In this document: in pieces, positions 17,235-26,581 of the stretch
How positions within the stretch are numbered: the stretch's first letter is position 1
How the letters are laid out: each line of letters starts with the position of its first letter
Assembly (NCBI RefSeq): GCF_023507745.1
Contig: NZ_JALPZO010000119.1
Location: forward strand, 1-47,389
Direction: 5' to 3'
Length of the DNA stretch: 47,389 nt
Source of the DNA: Vreelandella olivaria
GTDB taxonomy: Bacteria > Pseudomonadota > Gammaproteobacteria > Pseudomonadales > Halomonadaceae
Notes under the pieces: model-generated
What the model was told of the DNA's origin: nothing
Database searches by the model: none
Seen by the model: only the letters and a program-made list of their open reading frames with translations
Program-made: the position numbers and the translations under genes

Positions 17235-17801
17235 TTAGGTACGCGGTAAGGTAACACCGCGCTGCCCCATATACTTTCCGCCACGGTCCTTATATGAAGT
17301 TTCGCATACTTCATCAGACTCAAGGAACAGCATTTGCGCCACACCTTCATGGGCATAAATTTTGGCCGGCAAATTGGTAGTGTTGGAGAATTCCAATGTC
17401 ACATGCCCTTCCCACTCCGGCTCCAGAGGGGTCACATTGACAATAATGCCACAGCGCGCATAGGTGGATTTTCCCAGGCAGATAGTGAGCACATTGCGGG
17501 GAATACGGAAATATTCAACCGTACGTGCCAACGCAAAGGAATTGGGAGGGATAATACATACGTCCCCTTTCACATCAACAAAGCTTTTATCATCAAATGC
17601 CTTGGGGTCGACAACTGCCGAATGAATATTGGTAAATACCTTAAATTCATCCGCACAACGGACGTCATACCCGTAGCTGGAAGTGCCGTAGGAGATCACC
17701 CGCTGGTCGTTAACGTAGCGCACCTGCTCCGCTTCAAACGGCTCAATCATGGCATCGCTCTGTGCCATGCGACGAATCCACTTATCAGATTTAATACTCA
17801 T
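17235..17801 (-). CDS. dcd: dCTP deaminase
   Basis: A 188-residue enzyme, exactly the usual length, converting dCTP to dUTP as the main source for dTMP. Conserved strings include SYGYDVRC, the catalytic-type [16 protein letters not shown] in two parts ([15 protein letters not shown]) and the C-terminal GKYMGQRGV. It lies 11 nt after the mrp stop on the same strand, so the two are probably co-transcribed. Confidence 0.95.
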   Translation of the reverse strand: MSIKSDKWIRRMAQSDAMIEPFEAEQVRYVNDQRVISYGTSSYGYDVRCADEFKVFTNIHSAVVDPKAFDDKSFVDVKGDVCIIPPNSFALARTVEYFRIPRNVLTICLGKSTYARCGIIVNVTPLEPEWEGHVTLEFSNTTNLPAKIYAHEGVAQMLFLESDEVCETSYKDRGGKYMGQRGVTLPRT

Positions 17802-17812
17802 CGGTTACTTCA

Positions 17813-18613
17813 TCACTCGCTAAAAGAAATAGTGGGGCCATCATTTCCACTGGCACGCACGGACTGGGCTACCTGGCTGGCAATGTCAGCAAACGTTTGG
17901 CTGACCGGGCTATCCGGCTCGGAAATCACGCTGGGTCGGCCGGAATCGGCCAATTCCCGAATGGAAAGTGTCAGTGGTAAGCGGCCTAATACGCTCGTTT
18001 GGTACTCTTCTGCAATGCGCTCCCCCCCGCCGGTACCGAAAATTGCCGCCTCATGACCGCAGTTCTCACAGTGGTACAGGCTCATATTCTCGACTACCCC
18101 CAACACCGGCACATTAACTTTCTGGAACATCTCAATGCCCTTGCGTGCATCAAGCAGTGCAATATCCTGGGGAGTGGTAACAATGACAGCGCCTGAAACC
18201 GGTACCTTCTGGGCTAGCGTTAACTGAATATCGCCGGTTCCCGGTGGCATATCGATCAGCAGAAAATCGAGATTGTCCCATTGCGTTTGCGTCAACATTT
18301 GCTGGAACGCTCCCACTACCATAGGCCCCCGCCACACCATAGCGTCCCGAGGGTTAACCATAAAAGCCATCGACATCGCCTGAAGCCCATGCGCTTCCAA
18401 TGGTAAAAATTTATTATCTGCCGTTGCCTGAGGCCGAACACCTTCCCTGACTCCCAACATCTGCGCCTGGCTTGGGCCATAAATGTCAGCATCCAGCACA
18501 CCTACCCGATACCCTTGTGCCGATAGCGCCAGCGCCAGATTGACGGTGATCGTCGATTTACCGACGCCGCCCTTACCCGAGGCCACTGCCACAATATATT
18601 TAACCCCATCCAT
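17813..18613 (-). CDS. mrp: Mrp/ApbC-type P-loop iron-sulfur cluster carrier
   Basis: A 266-residue NTPase that holds and passes on Fe-S clusters in the cytoplasm. The deviant Walker A motif SGKGGVGKST, the switch DADIYGPSQ and DMPPGTGD strings, and the C-x2-C pair (YHCENCG) bridging a cluster are visible. It lacks the N-terminal DUF59/MIP18 domain of E. coli Mrp (369 aa), as in many short ApbC forms. I chose ATG 18613 because GGGAG lies 8 nt upstream; an in-frame ATG at 18637 without a clear site is the alternative. Confidence 0.9.
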   Translation of the reverse strand: MDGVKYIVAVASGKGGVGKSTITVNLALALSAQGYRVGVLDADIYGPSQAQMLGVREGVRPQATADNKFLPLEAHGLQAMSMAFMVNPRDAMVWRGPMVVGAFQQMLTQTQWDNLDFLLIDMPPGTGDIQLTLAQKVPVSGAVIVTTPQDIALLDARKGIEMFQKVNVPVLGVVENMSLYHCENCGHEAAIFGTGGGERIAEEYQTSVLGRLPLTLSIRELADSGRPSVISEPDSPVSQTFADIASQVAQSVRASGNDGPTISFSE

Positions 18614-18693
18614 CAATGGCACTCCCATCATTTGCATCCGTTGTCAGCATGGGGTAGATGATACTCCTCAGGACAACAATCATAAACCAACTG

Positions 18694-18729
18694 CAAAAAA
18701 AGCGGATGCAGGGCTACCCTGTATCCGCT
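18694..18729 (-). terminator. Terminator after the coiled-coil gene
   Basis: A 13-position stem with one mismatch (AGCGGAT-CAGGG paired with CCCTG-ATCCGCT) is followed on the minus strand by seven T. It lies about 80 nt past the stop of the coiled-coil gene and upstream of mrp, separating the two units. Confidence 0.85.
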
Positions 18730-18810
18730 TCTTCATCCGCTGAGGTATGCTAAGTGGCGGAGGGATTAAACAGCAAATGCCATCCATCCCCGCTGTTCAT
18801 TAGAGCATTA

Positions 18811-19908
18811 TTACTGCTCGGCTTGCTCGTCATCGCCTTCTTCATCCTCCTCGCCCGCAAGCGTAGGCACTTCATCATTGGCGGCACTATCGACCTGCAG
18901 GCGCTCGTCAAGGGCTGAAAGTTCGCTACGCCACTCACCAAGCTGAGCTTCCAAACGTGCCAGTTGCGCTTCCCGTGCTTCAATATCGCTCTCAACATTG
19001 GCCACTTCTTCACGGCCAATATCCAACGCCACCATCAGGTCATCCATTTCCGTGCGTACCTGAGTTAAGCTCTGCTCCTCTTCTTCGCGCAGCTCGCTCA
19101 GTGAATCCACTTCACTCTGTATCGCATCACGCTCACTTGCAGCAGAATCCCGCTCGCTCTGAAGTTCTTCAAGTTCGCTTTCGGCCGCTGAAATCTCTTC
19201 TTCCAGTGCGGATAAACGCTCACTGGCTTCTTCAATCCGGGACTCAAGTGCAGAGAGCTCATCTTCAGCAACACTTAACTCTTCCACCGCCTGCTGACGC
19301 TCTTCCTCTGCTTGCTGACGAGCCGCTTCGGCTTCCTGGCGAGCACTGTCAGCGCTTTGGCGGGCTTCCTCTACTTGCTGAAGGCCTGCTTCAGCTTCAT
19401 CACGATCACCCACCACTTGGTCGCGCTCATCCCGTAGCGCCTGTATATCACTCTCAGCACTCTCAAGCTGCTCATTAATGGCATCCACTTCTTCTTGGAG
19501 AGCATTACGCTGGGCTTCCAGCTCCTCAAGGCGGGACTCGACACTATTCACGTCGCTCTGAGCCGCTTCAAGGCTGGCTTGGGCCTGCGACTGCTGCTCT
19601 TCTAAAGAAGCCAGCTCTTCGTGCATGGCAGCCAGATCCGTATCGGCCTGCTCAACCTCCGCCAAGCGCTGACTCAGTTGGCTATTTTCCTGCTCTACGC
19701 TCGCCAGTTGACCTTCCAGCCTCTCTACACGATCCTTGTGAGTACCGGCATTCGATTGCGCCATAATGGCCCAAATAACCGCAATGGCGGCAATACCTGC
19801 GATACCTTTAACCCGATTATCCTGAAACAGGGTTTTTATATCCGGCTTGTGATACGGCTCCGGTTTGTCAGCGGGCGGTTGATGATCCGAGTGGTTTGCT
19901 TCTGACAT
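18811..19908 (-). CDS. Membrane-anchored long coiled-coil protein of unknown function
   Basis: A 365-residue protein. A short polar N-terminus is followed by one membrane segment (about residues 34-50, GIAGIAAIAVIWAIMA). Then comes about 270 residues of near-continuous heptad-like sequence rich in Glu, Gln, Ala, Ser and Arg, and a very acidic end. No enzymatic motif is seen. It might be a cell-envelope scaffold or spacer; that is a guess. The start at 19908 (MSEANHSDHQ) has GAGAGGGA upstream and gives a normal topology, whereas the longer frame from 20013 does not. It is a single-gene unit ended by a strong terminator. Confidence 0.75.
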   Translation of the reverse strand: MSEANHSDHQPPADKPEPYHKPDIKTLFQDNRVKGIAGIAAIAVIWAIMAQSNAGTHKDRVERLEGQLASVEQENSQLSQRLAEVEQADTDLAAMHEELASLEEQQSQAQASLEAAQSDVNSVESRLEELEAQRNALQEEVDAINEQLESAESDIQALRDERDQVVGDRDEAEAGLQQVEEARQSADSARQEAEAARQQAEEERQQAVEELSVAEDELSALESRIEEASERLSALEEEISAAESELEELQSERDSAASERDAIQSEVDSLSELREEEEQSLTQVRTEMDDLMVALDIGREEVANVESDIEAREAQLARLEAQLGEWRSELSALDERLQVDSAANDEVPTLAGEEDEEGDDEQAEQ

Positions 19909-20057
19909 GCTGCGTCCCTCTCTTTTTAGGCTACCGATACCAGCAGCGTTAGGAATTTTGAGCGTGCTTGCTCTTGGAGATCTTTCCTTACAAGCATACA
20001 CAGCTAATGGCATCTAGCCAGTCTGCGAGTAAATTCAATGGCCTAATATCAGTGACG

Positions 20058-20897
20058 CTACTGTAATGGCGGAAAATGCTTACCATCCTGAAAGCCTAGC
20101 GCATCCCCCTGGTCCGCCTCAAACCATGAGAGCGAATCGTGTAACCGAACAACACCACCGATAATCAGTAGCGCAGGGGGATTAACATCACCAGAGTGGA
20201 AAGCAGGAGGGAGCTGCCGCAAAGTACCAATATGGGTGCGCTGCTGTTGCGTTGTACCTTGCTCAACCAGCGCCAAAGGTGTCAGAGGGTCCAAGCCATG
20301 GGCCATCAACTGCTGACAAATGTTCATCAGATTACCAAGCCCCATGTAAAACACCAGGGTCTCTCCAGGCTGTGCCAGTGCAGACCAGTTCAGGGTAGTC
20401 TCCCCCTGCTGTAAGTGTCCGGTGACGAAGCGAACCGACTGGGCGTGGTCACGATGGGTCAAAGGGATACCAGCGTATGCCGCACAACCGGATGCGGCGG
20501 TAATACCCGGTACCACTTCCACGCTGATACCGGCAGCCATTAGTGTTTCCAACTCTTCGCCTCCGCGACCAAAAATAAACGGATCGCCACCCTTTAACCG
20601 TACAACCCGCATACCCTGTGTCGCCCAGGTTATTAATGCCTGATTAATATCCTCCTGAGGTACGCTGTGGGATGAACGCACCTTACCGACATAAAACTTT
20701 GTCGCCGTAGAAGGTAACATGGCTAATACTTCATCACTTACCAGCCTATCGTAAACCACCACTTCCGCTGCCATCAGCCGTTTATACGCTTTAAGCGTTA
20801 ACAGCTCGGGGTCACCGGGACCGGCACCTACCAGGCTGACCATTCCGTATCCGCTGGAGGCCAGTATATTCGTATTATCTTTTGGAACAGCTTTCAC
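20058..20897 (-). CDS. cobA: Uroporphyrinogen-III C-methyltransferase
   Basis: A 279-residue SAM-dependent enzyme making precorrin-2, the branch point to siroheme and cobalamin. SUMT motifs are clear: VGAGPGDPELLTLKA, VVYDRLVS, RLKGGDPFIFGRGGEE and PGITAASGCAAYAGIPLTHR, each shorter than 21 residues. This is the single-domain form, not the CysG fusion. The start is uncertain: GTG 20897 has GGGAGA upstream, and an in-frame TTG at 20912 lies within that site. No cobalamin or nitrite-reduction genes are next to it. Confidence 0.92.
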   Translation of the reverse strand: MKAVPKDNTNILASSGYGMVSLVGAGPGDPELLTLKAYKRLMAAEVVVYDRLVSDEVLAMLPSTATKFYVGKVRSSHSVPQEDINQALITWATQGMRVVRLKGGDPFIFGRGGEELETLMAAGISVEVVPGITAASGCAAYAGIPLTHRDHAQSVRFVTGHLQQGETTLNWSALAQPGETLVFYMGLGNLMNICQQLMAHGLDPLTPLALVEQGTTQQQRTHIGTLRQLPPAFHSGDVNPPALLIIGGVVRLHDSLSWFEADQGDALGFQDGKHFPPLQ

Positions 20898-21155
20898 TCT
20901 GTCTTCTCCCAAGGGAAAACTCCAGAAATAAGAAAAACAGTTGATATACCGAAAAGTAATAAAATTTACTCATGGGCGCCAATATTTCTATATTGGTTAC
21001 TTAAAATCCCTTTAAATTCTAAAAAAAAATTTATATATAAAAATTAATTATTAAAAAAGAGCAAATTGTCAGCAATAACTTACATCCCCATTACGCTTAA
21101 AGGGCTACCCTTCACGATTAACTTTAATAATGGCATACGTTTTGGAGATTCACGC

Positions 21156-22055
21156 ATGCCCGTGAATGACATCATCCCTGTACCACAGAGTGCCGATTGC
21201 TTTATTCCCCAGATCCCTGGGGTAATTTTTCAATTCCACCGATCCCATAGTGGGCATATGCGCTTTCTCTACCTTGAAGGCGGTGGAGCTGCGTTAGAGT
21301 ACATCGACCGGGAGCAGCTCTCCCAGGATGCCAGCCCCTTGATCAAACACTTAACCGGCAATGACCACCCTCAAATCATGTCAGCCATTGAGCGCTCTGC
21401 CCGTTGGATGCTGCCGCTAACAACCCGCTTCAGGTTGCCGTTTCCACAGGATAAACCTCACTGGATAGCGGTAAGCGCAAATCCTGAGCCAACCACAAGC
21501 GGAGTATGCTGGAGCGGTATTATGATGGATATCAGCGCTCAGGTATCAGAAGAACAACGGCTACGAAAGCTGTGTGATACTGATCCTCTGACCGGGTTAC
21601 CAAACCGCCGCAAATTGATGGTTCATTTAACTCACCTTGCCTCACTCAGCGCTCGCCATGGCACGCCCTTGTCAATCATGATGATCGATATTGATCATTT
21701 TAAGCAATTCAATGATCAATGGGGGCACTTACAGGGAGACAGCGTACTTAAAGAGCTGGCCACACAAACCCAAGCGCTGTTGCGCTGCGAAGATATGGTG
21801 GCCCGGCTTGGTGGTGAGGAGTTTATGGTAGTGCTGCCGCTAACCCCTTTGCAGCAGTGTCATAAGCTTGCTGACCGACTCCGCGACGCAATTGCGAATT
21901 ACGATTTTGGGATAGGATCCGGCCATGTAACCCTTAGCATTGGTGTTGCCGAATATCGTTGTGGCGAGCCGCTCGTCAGTTTGATTGAACGCGCTGACCA
22001 GGCACTGTATAGCGCTAAAGACGTTGGCCGTGACTGCGTGCGCCTTCTACCTTAA
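21156..22055 (+). CDS. Diguanylate cyclase with N-terminal PAS-like region
   Basis: A 299-residue predicted c-di-GMP synthase. Residues 1-125 look like a PAS-type sensor (PGVIFQFHR, then ending in GIMMDISAQ), followed by a short helix linker. The GGDEF domain has an active GGEEF at about 219-223 and an intact inhibitory I-site RxxD (RCED, about 210-213) five residues before it, so product feedback is likely. There is no membrane segment, so sensing is cytoplasmic. I prefer ATG 21156 (GGAG 8 nt upstream); an in-frame TTG at 21066 is the alternative. The 150-bp region upstream is very AT-rich and likely the promoter. Confidence 0.9.
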   Translation: MPVNDIIPVPQSADCFIPQIPGVIFQFHRSHSGHMRFLYLEGGGAALEYIDREQLSQDASPLIKHLTGNDHPQIMSAIERSARWMLPLTTRFRLPFPQDKPHWIAVSANPEPTTSGVCWSGIMMDISAQVSEEQRLRKLCDTDPLTGLPNRRKLMVHLTHLASLSARHGTPLSIMMIDIDHFKQFNDQWGHLQGDSVLKELATQTQALLRCEDMVARLGGEEFMVVLPLTPLQQCHKLADRLRDAIANYDFGIGSGHVTLSIGVAEYRCGEPLVSLIERADQALYSAKDVGRDCVRLLP

Positions 22056-22079
22056 ATAGATAAAGAAAGGAGATAGGCC

Positions 22080-22418
22080 ATGTCACGTCTAGCACAAACA
22101 TCTTGCGAACCGTGTAGCGGTAACGCTATACCGCTCAGTTATAGTGCATGCCAACAGCATCTTCAGACGCTTCCAGAGTGGCAGATTATCGAGCACGATG
22201 GCATCATGAAGCTGACGAGACACTTTACGTTTCGTGACTTTGCCAACGCGATGGCATTTTCCCAGCGCATTGGTGATTTAGCAGAGCAGGCTGGCCATCA
22301 CCCCGTGATTATCACCCAATGGGGTAAAGCCACCGTGACGTGGTGGTCCCACGAAATCAAGGGCCTGCATCTTAATGACTTCATTCTTGCCGCCAGAACC
22401 GACGAGGTAGCCGAATAA
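22080..22418 (+). CDS. phhB: Pterin-4a-carbinolamine dehydratase
   Basis: A 112-residue enzyme recycling the pterin cofactor of phenylalanine hydroxylase. The active-site layout H-H-P then W-x-T/S-H and G-L-x-x-x-D is visible as GHHPVIITQW, WWSHEIKGLHLND. AAGGAG precedes the ATG. Its TAA is immediately followed by the ATG of an aromatic-type aminotransferase, recalling the phhABC operon of Pseudomonas. The hydroxylase phhA itself is not in this window. Confidence 0.93.
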   Translation: MSRLAQTSCEPCSGNAIPLSYSACQQHLQTLPEWQIIEHDGIMKLTRHFTFRDFANAMAFSQRIGDLAEQAGHHPVIITQWGKATVTWWSHEIKGLHLNDFILAARTDEVAE

Positions 22419-23609
22419 ATGTTTGAGCATATTGAGCGAGTCCCTGGAGATGCCATTCTCGGGCTGATCGAAGCTTTCAAAAAAGACACCAATCCTCAAA
22501 AAGTGGATTTGGGTGTGGGTGTATACCGCGATTCGCAAGGCAATACGCCGGTAATGCGCGCCGTCAAGGAAGCGGAAGCTCGCCTGCTCAAGAACGAAAC
22601 CACCAAGACCTATATTGGCTCTCATGGTGCACCTGCTTATGGAGAAGCGGTTCTTCCCCTCGTACTTGGCGCAAGCTCCCCGGTCCTCGAAGCCAATCGC
22701 GCCAGCGCGACACAGTCTCCGGGCGGCACCGGCGCGCTTCGCCTAGCAGCAGATTTTGTGGCCAGTCAAATGCCTGGCAAAGGCATTTGGGTCAGCGACC
22801 CCACATGGCCAAACCACCACGGTATTTTCACCTCGGCAGGCATCAAACTTCACAAGTACCCCTATGTTGATGCCGACAACCGCCTTGATTTCGCTGGCAT
22901 GCTCGCCGCATTGAAAAAGATTCCCGAAGGCGATGTTGTTGTGCTTCACGCCTGCTGCCACAACCCCACCGGGTTTGATCTTTCCAACGAACAGTGGCAG
23001 GAGGTGGTGGAGGTACTCCAGGATCGTAAACTGTTACCGCTGGTCGACTTTGCCTACCAAGGCTTTGGCGAAGGCCTGGACGAAGACGCCTATGGCGTGC
23101 GCCTATTGTCTGAAAAGCTGGATGAAGTCATCATCACCAGCTCATGTTCCAAAAACTTCGGCATCTATTGCGAACGCACTGGCTGTTTGATCATGGTCGC
23201 CAGGAATGCCGAGCAAATGGAGAATGTTCGCTCTCAAGTAGCGATCGTCGCGCGTGAAAACTACTCCAATCCCCCCGCACATGGCGGCGCGATTGTAAGT
23301 GAGATTTTGCACGATGCCGAACTTTCCGCAATCTGGCGTGAAGAGCTGACGGAAATGCGTGACCGTATTAATACACTGCGCCGTGATTTCGTGGAAGCCC
23401 TGAAACCCTATGGGTTAGACCAGAAGTACGCCTGCGTGGCCGAACAACGCGGCATGTTCTCCTATACCGGTTTAACACCTGAACAGGTAGACCGCCTACG
23501 TGCTGAATTCGGTATTTACATGGTGCGCTCTGGCCGTGCCAATGTGGCGGGTTTCTCCCATGAGAACCTCCCCTACCTCGCCAAGGCCATCGCTATGGTT
23601 AACGAATAA
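22419..23609 (+). CDS. Aromatic amino acid / aspartate aminotransferase (class I)
   Basis: A 396-residue PLP enzyme of the AspC/TyrB/PhhC group. The Schiff-base Lys lies in SSCSKNFGIY, with the substrate-binding Arg in RSGRANVAG near the C-terminus. CCHNPTGFDLS and VDFAYQGFGEGL are typical PLP-contact strings. Its start abuts the phhB stop without a gap. This context favours tyrosine/phenylalanine transamination (PhhC role), although aspartate use is equally compatible with the sequence. Confidence 0.92.
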   Translation: MFEHIERVPGDAILGLIEAFKKDTNPQKVDLGVGVYRDSQGNTPVMRAVKEAEARLLKNETTKTYIGSHGAPAYGEAVLPLVLGASSPVLEANRASATQSPGGTGALRLAADFVASQMPGKGIWVSDPTWPNHHGIFTSAGIKLHKYPYVDADNRLDFAGMLAALKKIPEGDVVVLHACCHNPTGFDLSNEQWQEVVEVLQDRKLLPLVDFAYQGFGEGLDEDAYGVRLLSEKLDEVIITSSCSKNFGIYCERTGCLIMVARNAEQMENVRSQVAIVARENYSNPPAHGGAIVSEILHDAELSAIWREELTEMRDRINTLRRDFVEALKPYGLDQKYACVAEQRGMFSYTGLTPEQVDRLRAEFGIYMVRSGRANVAGFSHENLPYLAKAIAMVNE

Positions 23610-23626
23610 CCGTTAGCAAGGCTATC

Positions 23627-23657
23627 GAAACGCCCAGGCAATGCGCCTGGGCGTTTT
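23627..23657. terminator. Bidirectional terminator between the aminotransferase and MATE genes
   Basis: A 12-bp perfect stem (AAACGCCCAGGC with GCCTGGGCGTTT) and a 5-nt loop sits between two convergent stop codons, with A and T runs on the flanks. Confidence 0.9.
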
Positions 23658-23666
23658 CGTCAAGTA

Positions 23667-25007
23667 TTAGCTTCCCACCTGCCGATGCGGGCGGGACAAG
23701 ATACGCCGCAGTAGCACCCATGCGGTCAAACCTGCCAATATGTTGCCCACCGCTGCCCCAGCAGCCAAACCAATCCACCCGTAAAGTTGCGCGCCCAGCC
23801 AGAGGCAAGGCAAGTAACAAATGAATAGCCTGGCACTGGACAGCAGCATGGCGCGTAGTGGCCAGCCCAGGGCATTGCCCGCCGATACAACCAGCATACA
23901 TACGCCAAGCGCAGCATAACTGGGCAACAGGAAACGGATCAGCAGTGTCAGTTCACCCTGAACCTCAGGATTACCGGCCAGCACCATTGCCAACCAGGGT
24001 GCCCCCAAAGCCAGAAGCACGCCCAGGCTCAATTGCCATATCACAGCCACCTTGAGTGCCAAACTCATCACTTGCTGTATCTGCCCCCAGTCACCAGCAC
24101 CATAGCAGCGTCCAAGCCAGGGGGGGAGCGACATCGTTAAAGCCAATATCGCCATCAATGAGAGGGTTTCCAGGCGGCTTGCCAGCCCCCAGGCCGCAAC
24201 CTGAGCATCTCCCAGCCCCGCAACTGTAGAAATCGCCAGCATAGCCGCCAGGGGAGGCATTAATTGACTGACCATAGCAGGCGCGGCGATCCCCATAAAG
24301 GGACGCCAGGAGCGCAGGCTCTCTTGCCAGCCCCCCTCTTTAGCAACCCATTGACGATGAACAAGCTGCCTACCGGTTATTAAAAGGCCTGTTGAAAAGG
24401 CAACAACGGTTGCCCAGGCAGCCCCTGGTAATCCCCAGCCGTCCCAAGGGCCAACGCCAAAAATGAATAGTGGATCGAGCACTAAATTAATAAGGCTGCT
24501 CAGCACCATTATTTTACCCGGTGTTCGTGTGTCACCATGGGCACGAAACACGCTATAGATGAAATACAACAGTGCGCCCAGCCAAGCGGAAAATAGCTGG
24601 GGCCCCCAGTAACTGCGGATATACCCCAGCGCATTATCATCAGCGCCAATCAACTGAAATATCGGCACCTGAAGCAACCAGAGCGCAACGACCAGCCCTC
24701 CTATCACTCCTCCCCCTGCCACCAATACCAGACTACTTAATCGCCTGGCGCGCGCCTGTTCATCAGCGCCCAGCGCGCGCGAGATCAGTGCCGCGATGGC
24801 AATTCCCATCCCAACCTGAATGCCGATAATCAAGAAGGATAACGGAAAGGTAAACGACTGAGCGGCCAGCGGTGCCGTACCTAATCGCGCGATAAAGGCG
24901 CTATCAACAAGCTGAAAACCCAATAGTGCCAACACGCCAATGGCCATGGGCCATGTTTGCCGCCATAAGGTTACTACCAACTCGCGTTGTTGCATCACAG
25001 CTGCCAA
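23667..25007 (-). CDS. MATE family efflux transporter
   Basis: A 446-residue protein with about twelve membrane segments in two homologous halves. Family landmarks are QLVDSAFIARLGTAPLAAQS near the N-terminus, with its acidic TM1 residue, and a pseudo-repeat in the second half. MATE pumps export cationic drugs or toxic metabolites against H+ or Na+. In a halophile Na+ coupling would be reasonable but is not shown. The start is TTG 25007 with AAGGAG upstream; an ATG four codons later is the alternative. It resembles the DinF/NorM groups without clear assignment. Confidence 0.88.
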   Translation of the reverse strand: MAAVMQQRELVVTLWRQTWPMAIGVLALLGFQLVDSAFIARLGTAPLAAQSFTFPLSFLIIGIQVGMGIAIAALISRALGADEQARARRLSSLVLVAGGGVIGGLVVALWLLQVPIFQLIGADDNALGYIRSYWGPQLFSAWLGALLYFIYSVFRAHGDTRTPGKIMVLSSLINLVLDPLFIFGVGPWDGWGLPGAAWATVVAFSTGLLITGRQLVHRQWVAKEGGWQESLRSWRPFMGIAAPAMVSQLMPPLAAMLAISTVAGLGDAQVAAWGLASRLETLSLMAILALTMSLPPWLGRCYGAGDWGQIQQVMSLALKVAVIWQLSLGVLLALGAPWLAMVLAGNPEVQGELTLLIRFLLPSYAALGVCMLVVSAGNALGWPLRAMLLSSARLFICYLPCLWLGAQLYGWIGLAAGAAVGNILAGLTAWVLLRRILSRPHRQVGS

Positions 25008-25062
25008 AAAAAACTCCTTAACAAAGCGTAAAAAATGGCACTAATATAAGTGCCACTAACGC

Positions 25063-25101
25063 AAAAGCGCCACCACCCCGGTTAGGGGTGGTGGCGCTTT
25101 T
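25063..25101 (-). terminator. Terminator after yceI
   Basis: A 17-bp stem (AAAAGCGCCACCACCCC with GGGGTGGTGGCGCTTTT) closed by a 5-nt loop lies just past the yceI stop. The minus-strand side ends in TTTT. It separates yceJ-yceI from the MATE gene. Confidence 0.9.
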
Positions 25102-25115
25102 AAAGTAGGCCAGAC

Positions 25116-25700
25116 TTACTGACGAATACCTTCAAATGTCACGTAAAGCTCCAGCTCATGCATGGACTCAGGGAAATCGCTCATATCAATCCCGAAATCG
25201 CTAAGGGTCAGCATGGTGCTGCCTTCAAAACCTGCACGGTAGTTGCCCCAGGGATCTTCACCTTCACCCATCAGGGTGACCGGCATTTCAATTTCCTGGG
25301 TTTCACCGTGTAGCGTCAGGTCACCCGTTACCACCCCTTCATTGTCACCGGTTGATTCAAACCCGGTAGACGTAAAGGTTGCAGTGGGATACTCGCTGGC
25401 ATTCAAAAAATCACTGCTCAGGAAGTGGCGGTCACGCTCAGCATGATTAGTATTCAGGCTGTTAACCTGTACTTCCATTTCAACGGATGAAGCGTCTACA
25501 TCATCCGCGTCATAGGAAAACTGACCATCAAACTCTTCAAACGTACCAAGAATATAAGAAAAGCCCAGGTGATTGATTTTGAACTGCACAAACGCGTGCT
25601 GACCTTCTGTATCAATCTGGTAATCAGCGGCTTGAGCCTGGCTTAGCGGCACCAGTGCAGCTGCAGCAATCGCAGAAGCAAACGCAGTTTTCTTTAACAT
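25116..25700 (-). CDS. yceI: YceI family periplasmic lipid-binding protein
   Basis: A 194-residue lipocalin-like protein. A signal peptide occupies about residues 1-24 (MLKKTAFASA to SQAQA, cut before ADYQID). The mature beta-barrel has the family blocks HAFVQFKINHLGFS, TNHAERDRHFLS and DFGIDMSDFPE. YceI proteins bind isoprenoid or similar lipids in the periplasm; the ligand here is unknown. AAGGAG lies 9 nt before ATG 25700. It follows the cytochrome b561 gene by 72 nt, the classic yceJ-yceI pair. Confidence 0.93.
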   Translation of the reverse strand: MLKKTAFASAIAAAALVPLSQAQAADYQIDTEGQHAFVQFKINHLGFSYILGTFEEFDGQFSYDADDVDASSVEMEVQVNSLNTNHAERDRHFLSSDFLNASEYPTATFTSTGFESTGDNEGVVTGDLTLHGETQEIEMPVTLMGEGEDPWGNYRAGFEGSTMLTLSDFGIDMSDFPESMHELELYVTFEGIRQ

Positions 25701-25772
25701 ATTGGAAGTCTCCTTTCTTTCCCTAGTAGACACCACGATGGCTTCTCTCCACCCTCGCAGCATGCAAAAAAC

Positions 25773-26348
25773 TTAATCTTGTTTCTGGCTGTAGGCCGGA
25801 TTCACCATACGCACCAACGTCGCATGGCGATTGTGCCAATGATGCTTGATGGCGGCCAAAGCATGGCCTGCTGCCAGTAGCATTAACACAATGGCGCTAT
25901 ACCAGTGAATATCGCCAGCCAGACTTGCCTGGTTAGGTAAACCGTGCAGTACTGCCGGAACATCAAACCAACCAAAAACGCTAATTCCTCTGCCGTTAGC
26001 AGTAGAAATTAAATAGCCGCTAACTATCACCAAGAGTAGTACAACGTAAAGTCCTATGTGTCCCACATGCGCAGCCAGCCTTTCCAGACGACTACCCTCG
26101 GCTTCCGGCGTGGGCTGGATAAGACGCCATACGATGCGGGCTACGGTGGCAAATAACAGAAGCACACCTATTGAGCGGTGAATCCAGGGTGCCTGATTAT
26201 ACCATGGATCGTAATAGCCCAGCCCCGTCATCCACCAGCCCAACACAAACAGCCCAATGATGGTAACGGCACTCAACCAGTGAAACAGAATACTAATGAC
26301 ACCCCAACCACTTCGCGTGTTCCGCCACATCCGTTTATTCCCCGTCAT
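25773..26348 (-). CDS. yceJ: Cytochrome b561 family membrane protein (YceJ/CybB-like)
   Basis: A 191-residue di-haem b-type cytochrome with four membrane segments. Likely haem-ligand His residues are H23 (FHWLS), the one in WIHRSIG, and two in the last helices (GDIHWYS, AAGHALAAIKHH). Members pass electrons between quinol and other carriers at the inner membrane. Its pairing with yceI suggests a quinone-linked role for both, which is an inference from conserved neighbourhood. The gene starts with ATG 26348; 172 nt of intergenic DNA before it hold nothing I can name. Confidence 0.9.
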   Translation of the reverse strand: MTGNKRMWRNTRSGWGVISILFHWLSAVTIIGLFVLGWWMTGLGYYDPWYNQAPWIHRSIGVLLLFATVARIVWRLIQPTPEAEGSRLERLAAHVGHIGLYVVLLLVIVSGYLISTANGRGISVFGWFDVPAVLHGLPNQASLAGDIHWYSAIVLMLLAAGHALAAIKHHWHNRHATLVRMVNPAYSQKQD

Positions 26349-26528
26349 AACACTGCGTAGGACACATCACTTGATGAAAACCTGACTAGCCACGCCAGAC
26401 AACTCTTTACCGTTAATTTACGTCTATTAACAGCATACCCTGTGAAGCATGGAATGACCGCTGAAAAAAGCAGAATACACCATTCGTAAAAACCGTTGAT
26501 TACATTACAAGCGTCAACAGCCTGCCAT

Positions 26529-26557
26529 AAAAAAACCGGCCATCAACGATGACCGGT
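26529..26557 (-). terminator. Terminator after metZ
   Basis: A stem of ACCGG-CATC with GATGACCGGT (one bulge) and a 3-nt loop is followed on the minus strand by seven T. It ends the long minus-strand gene run 25 nt after the metZ stop. Confidence 0.85.
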
Positions 26558-26581
26558 CAAGCAAGGCATTGCAGTGCGAGG

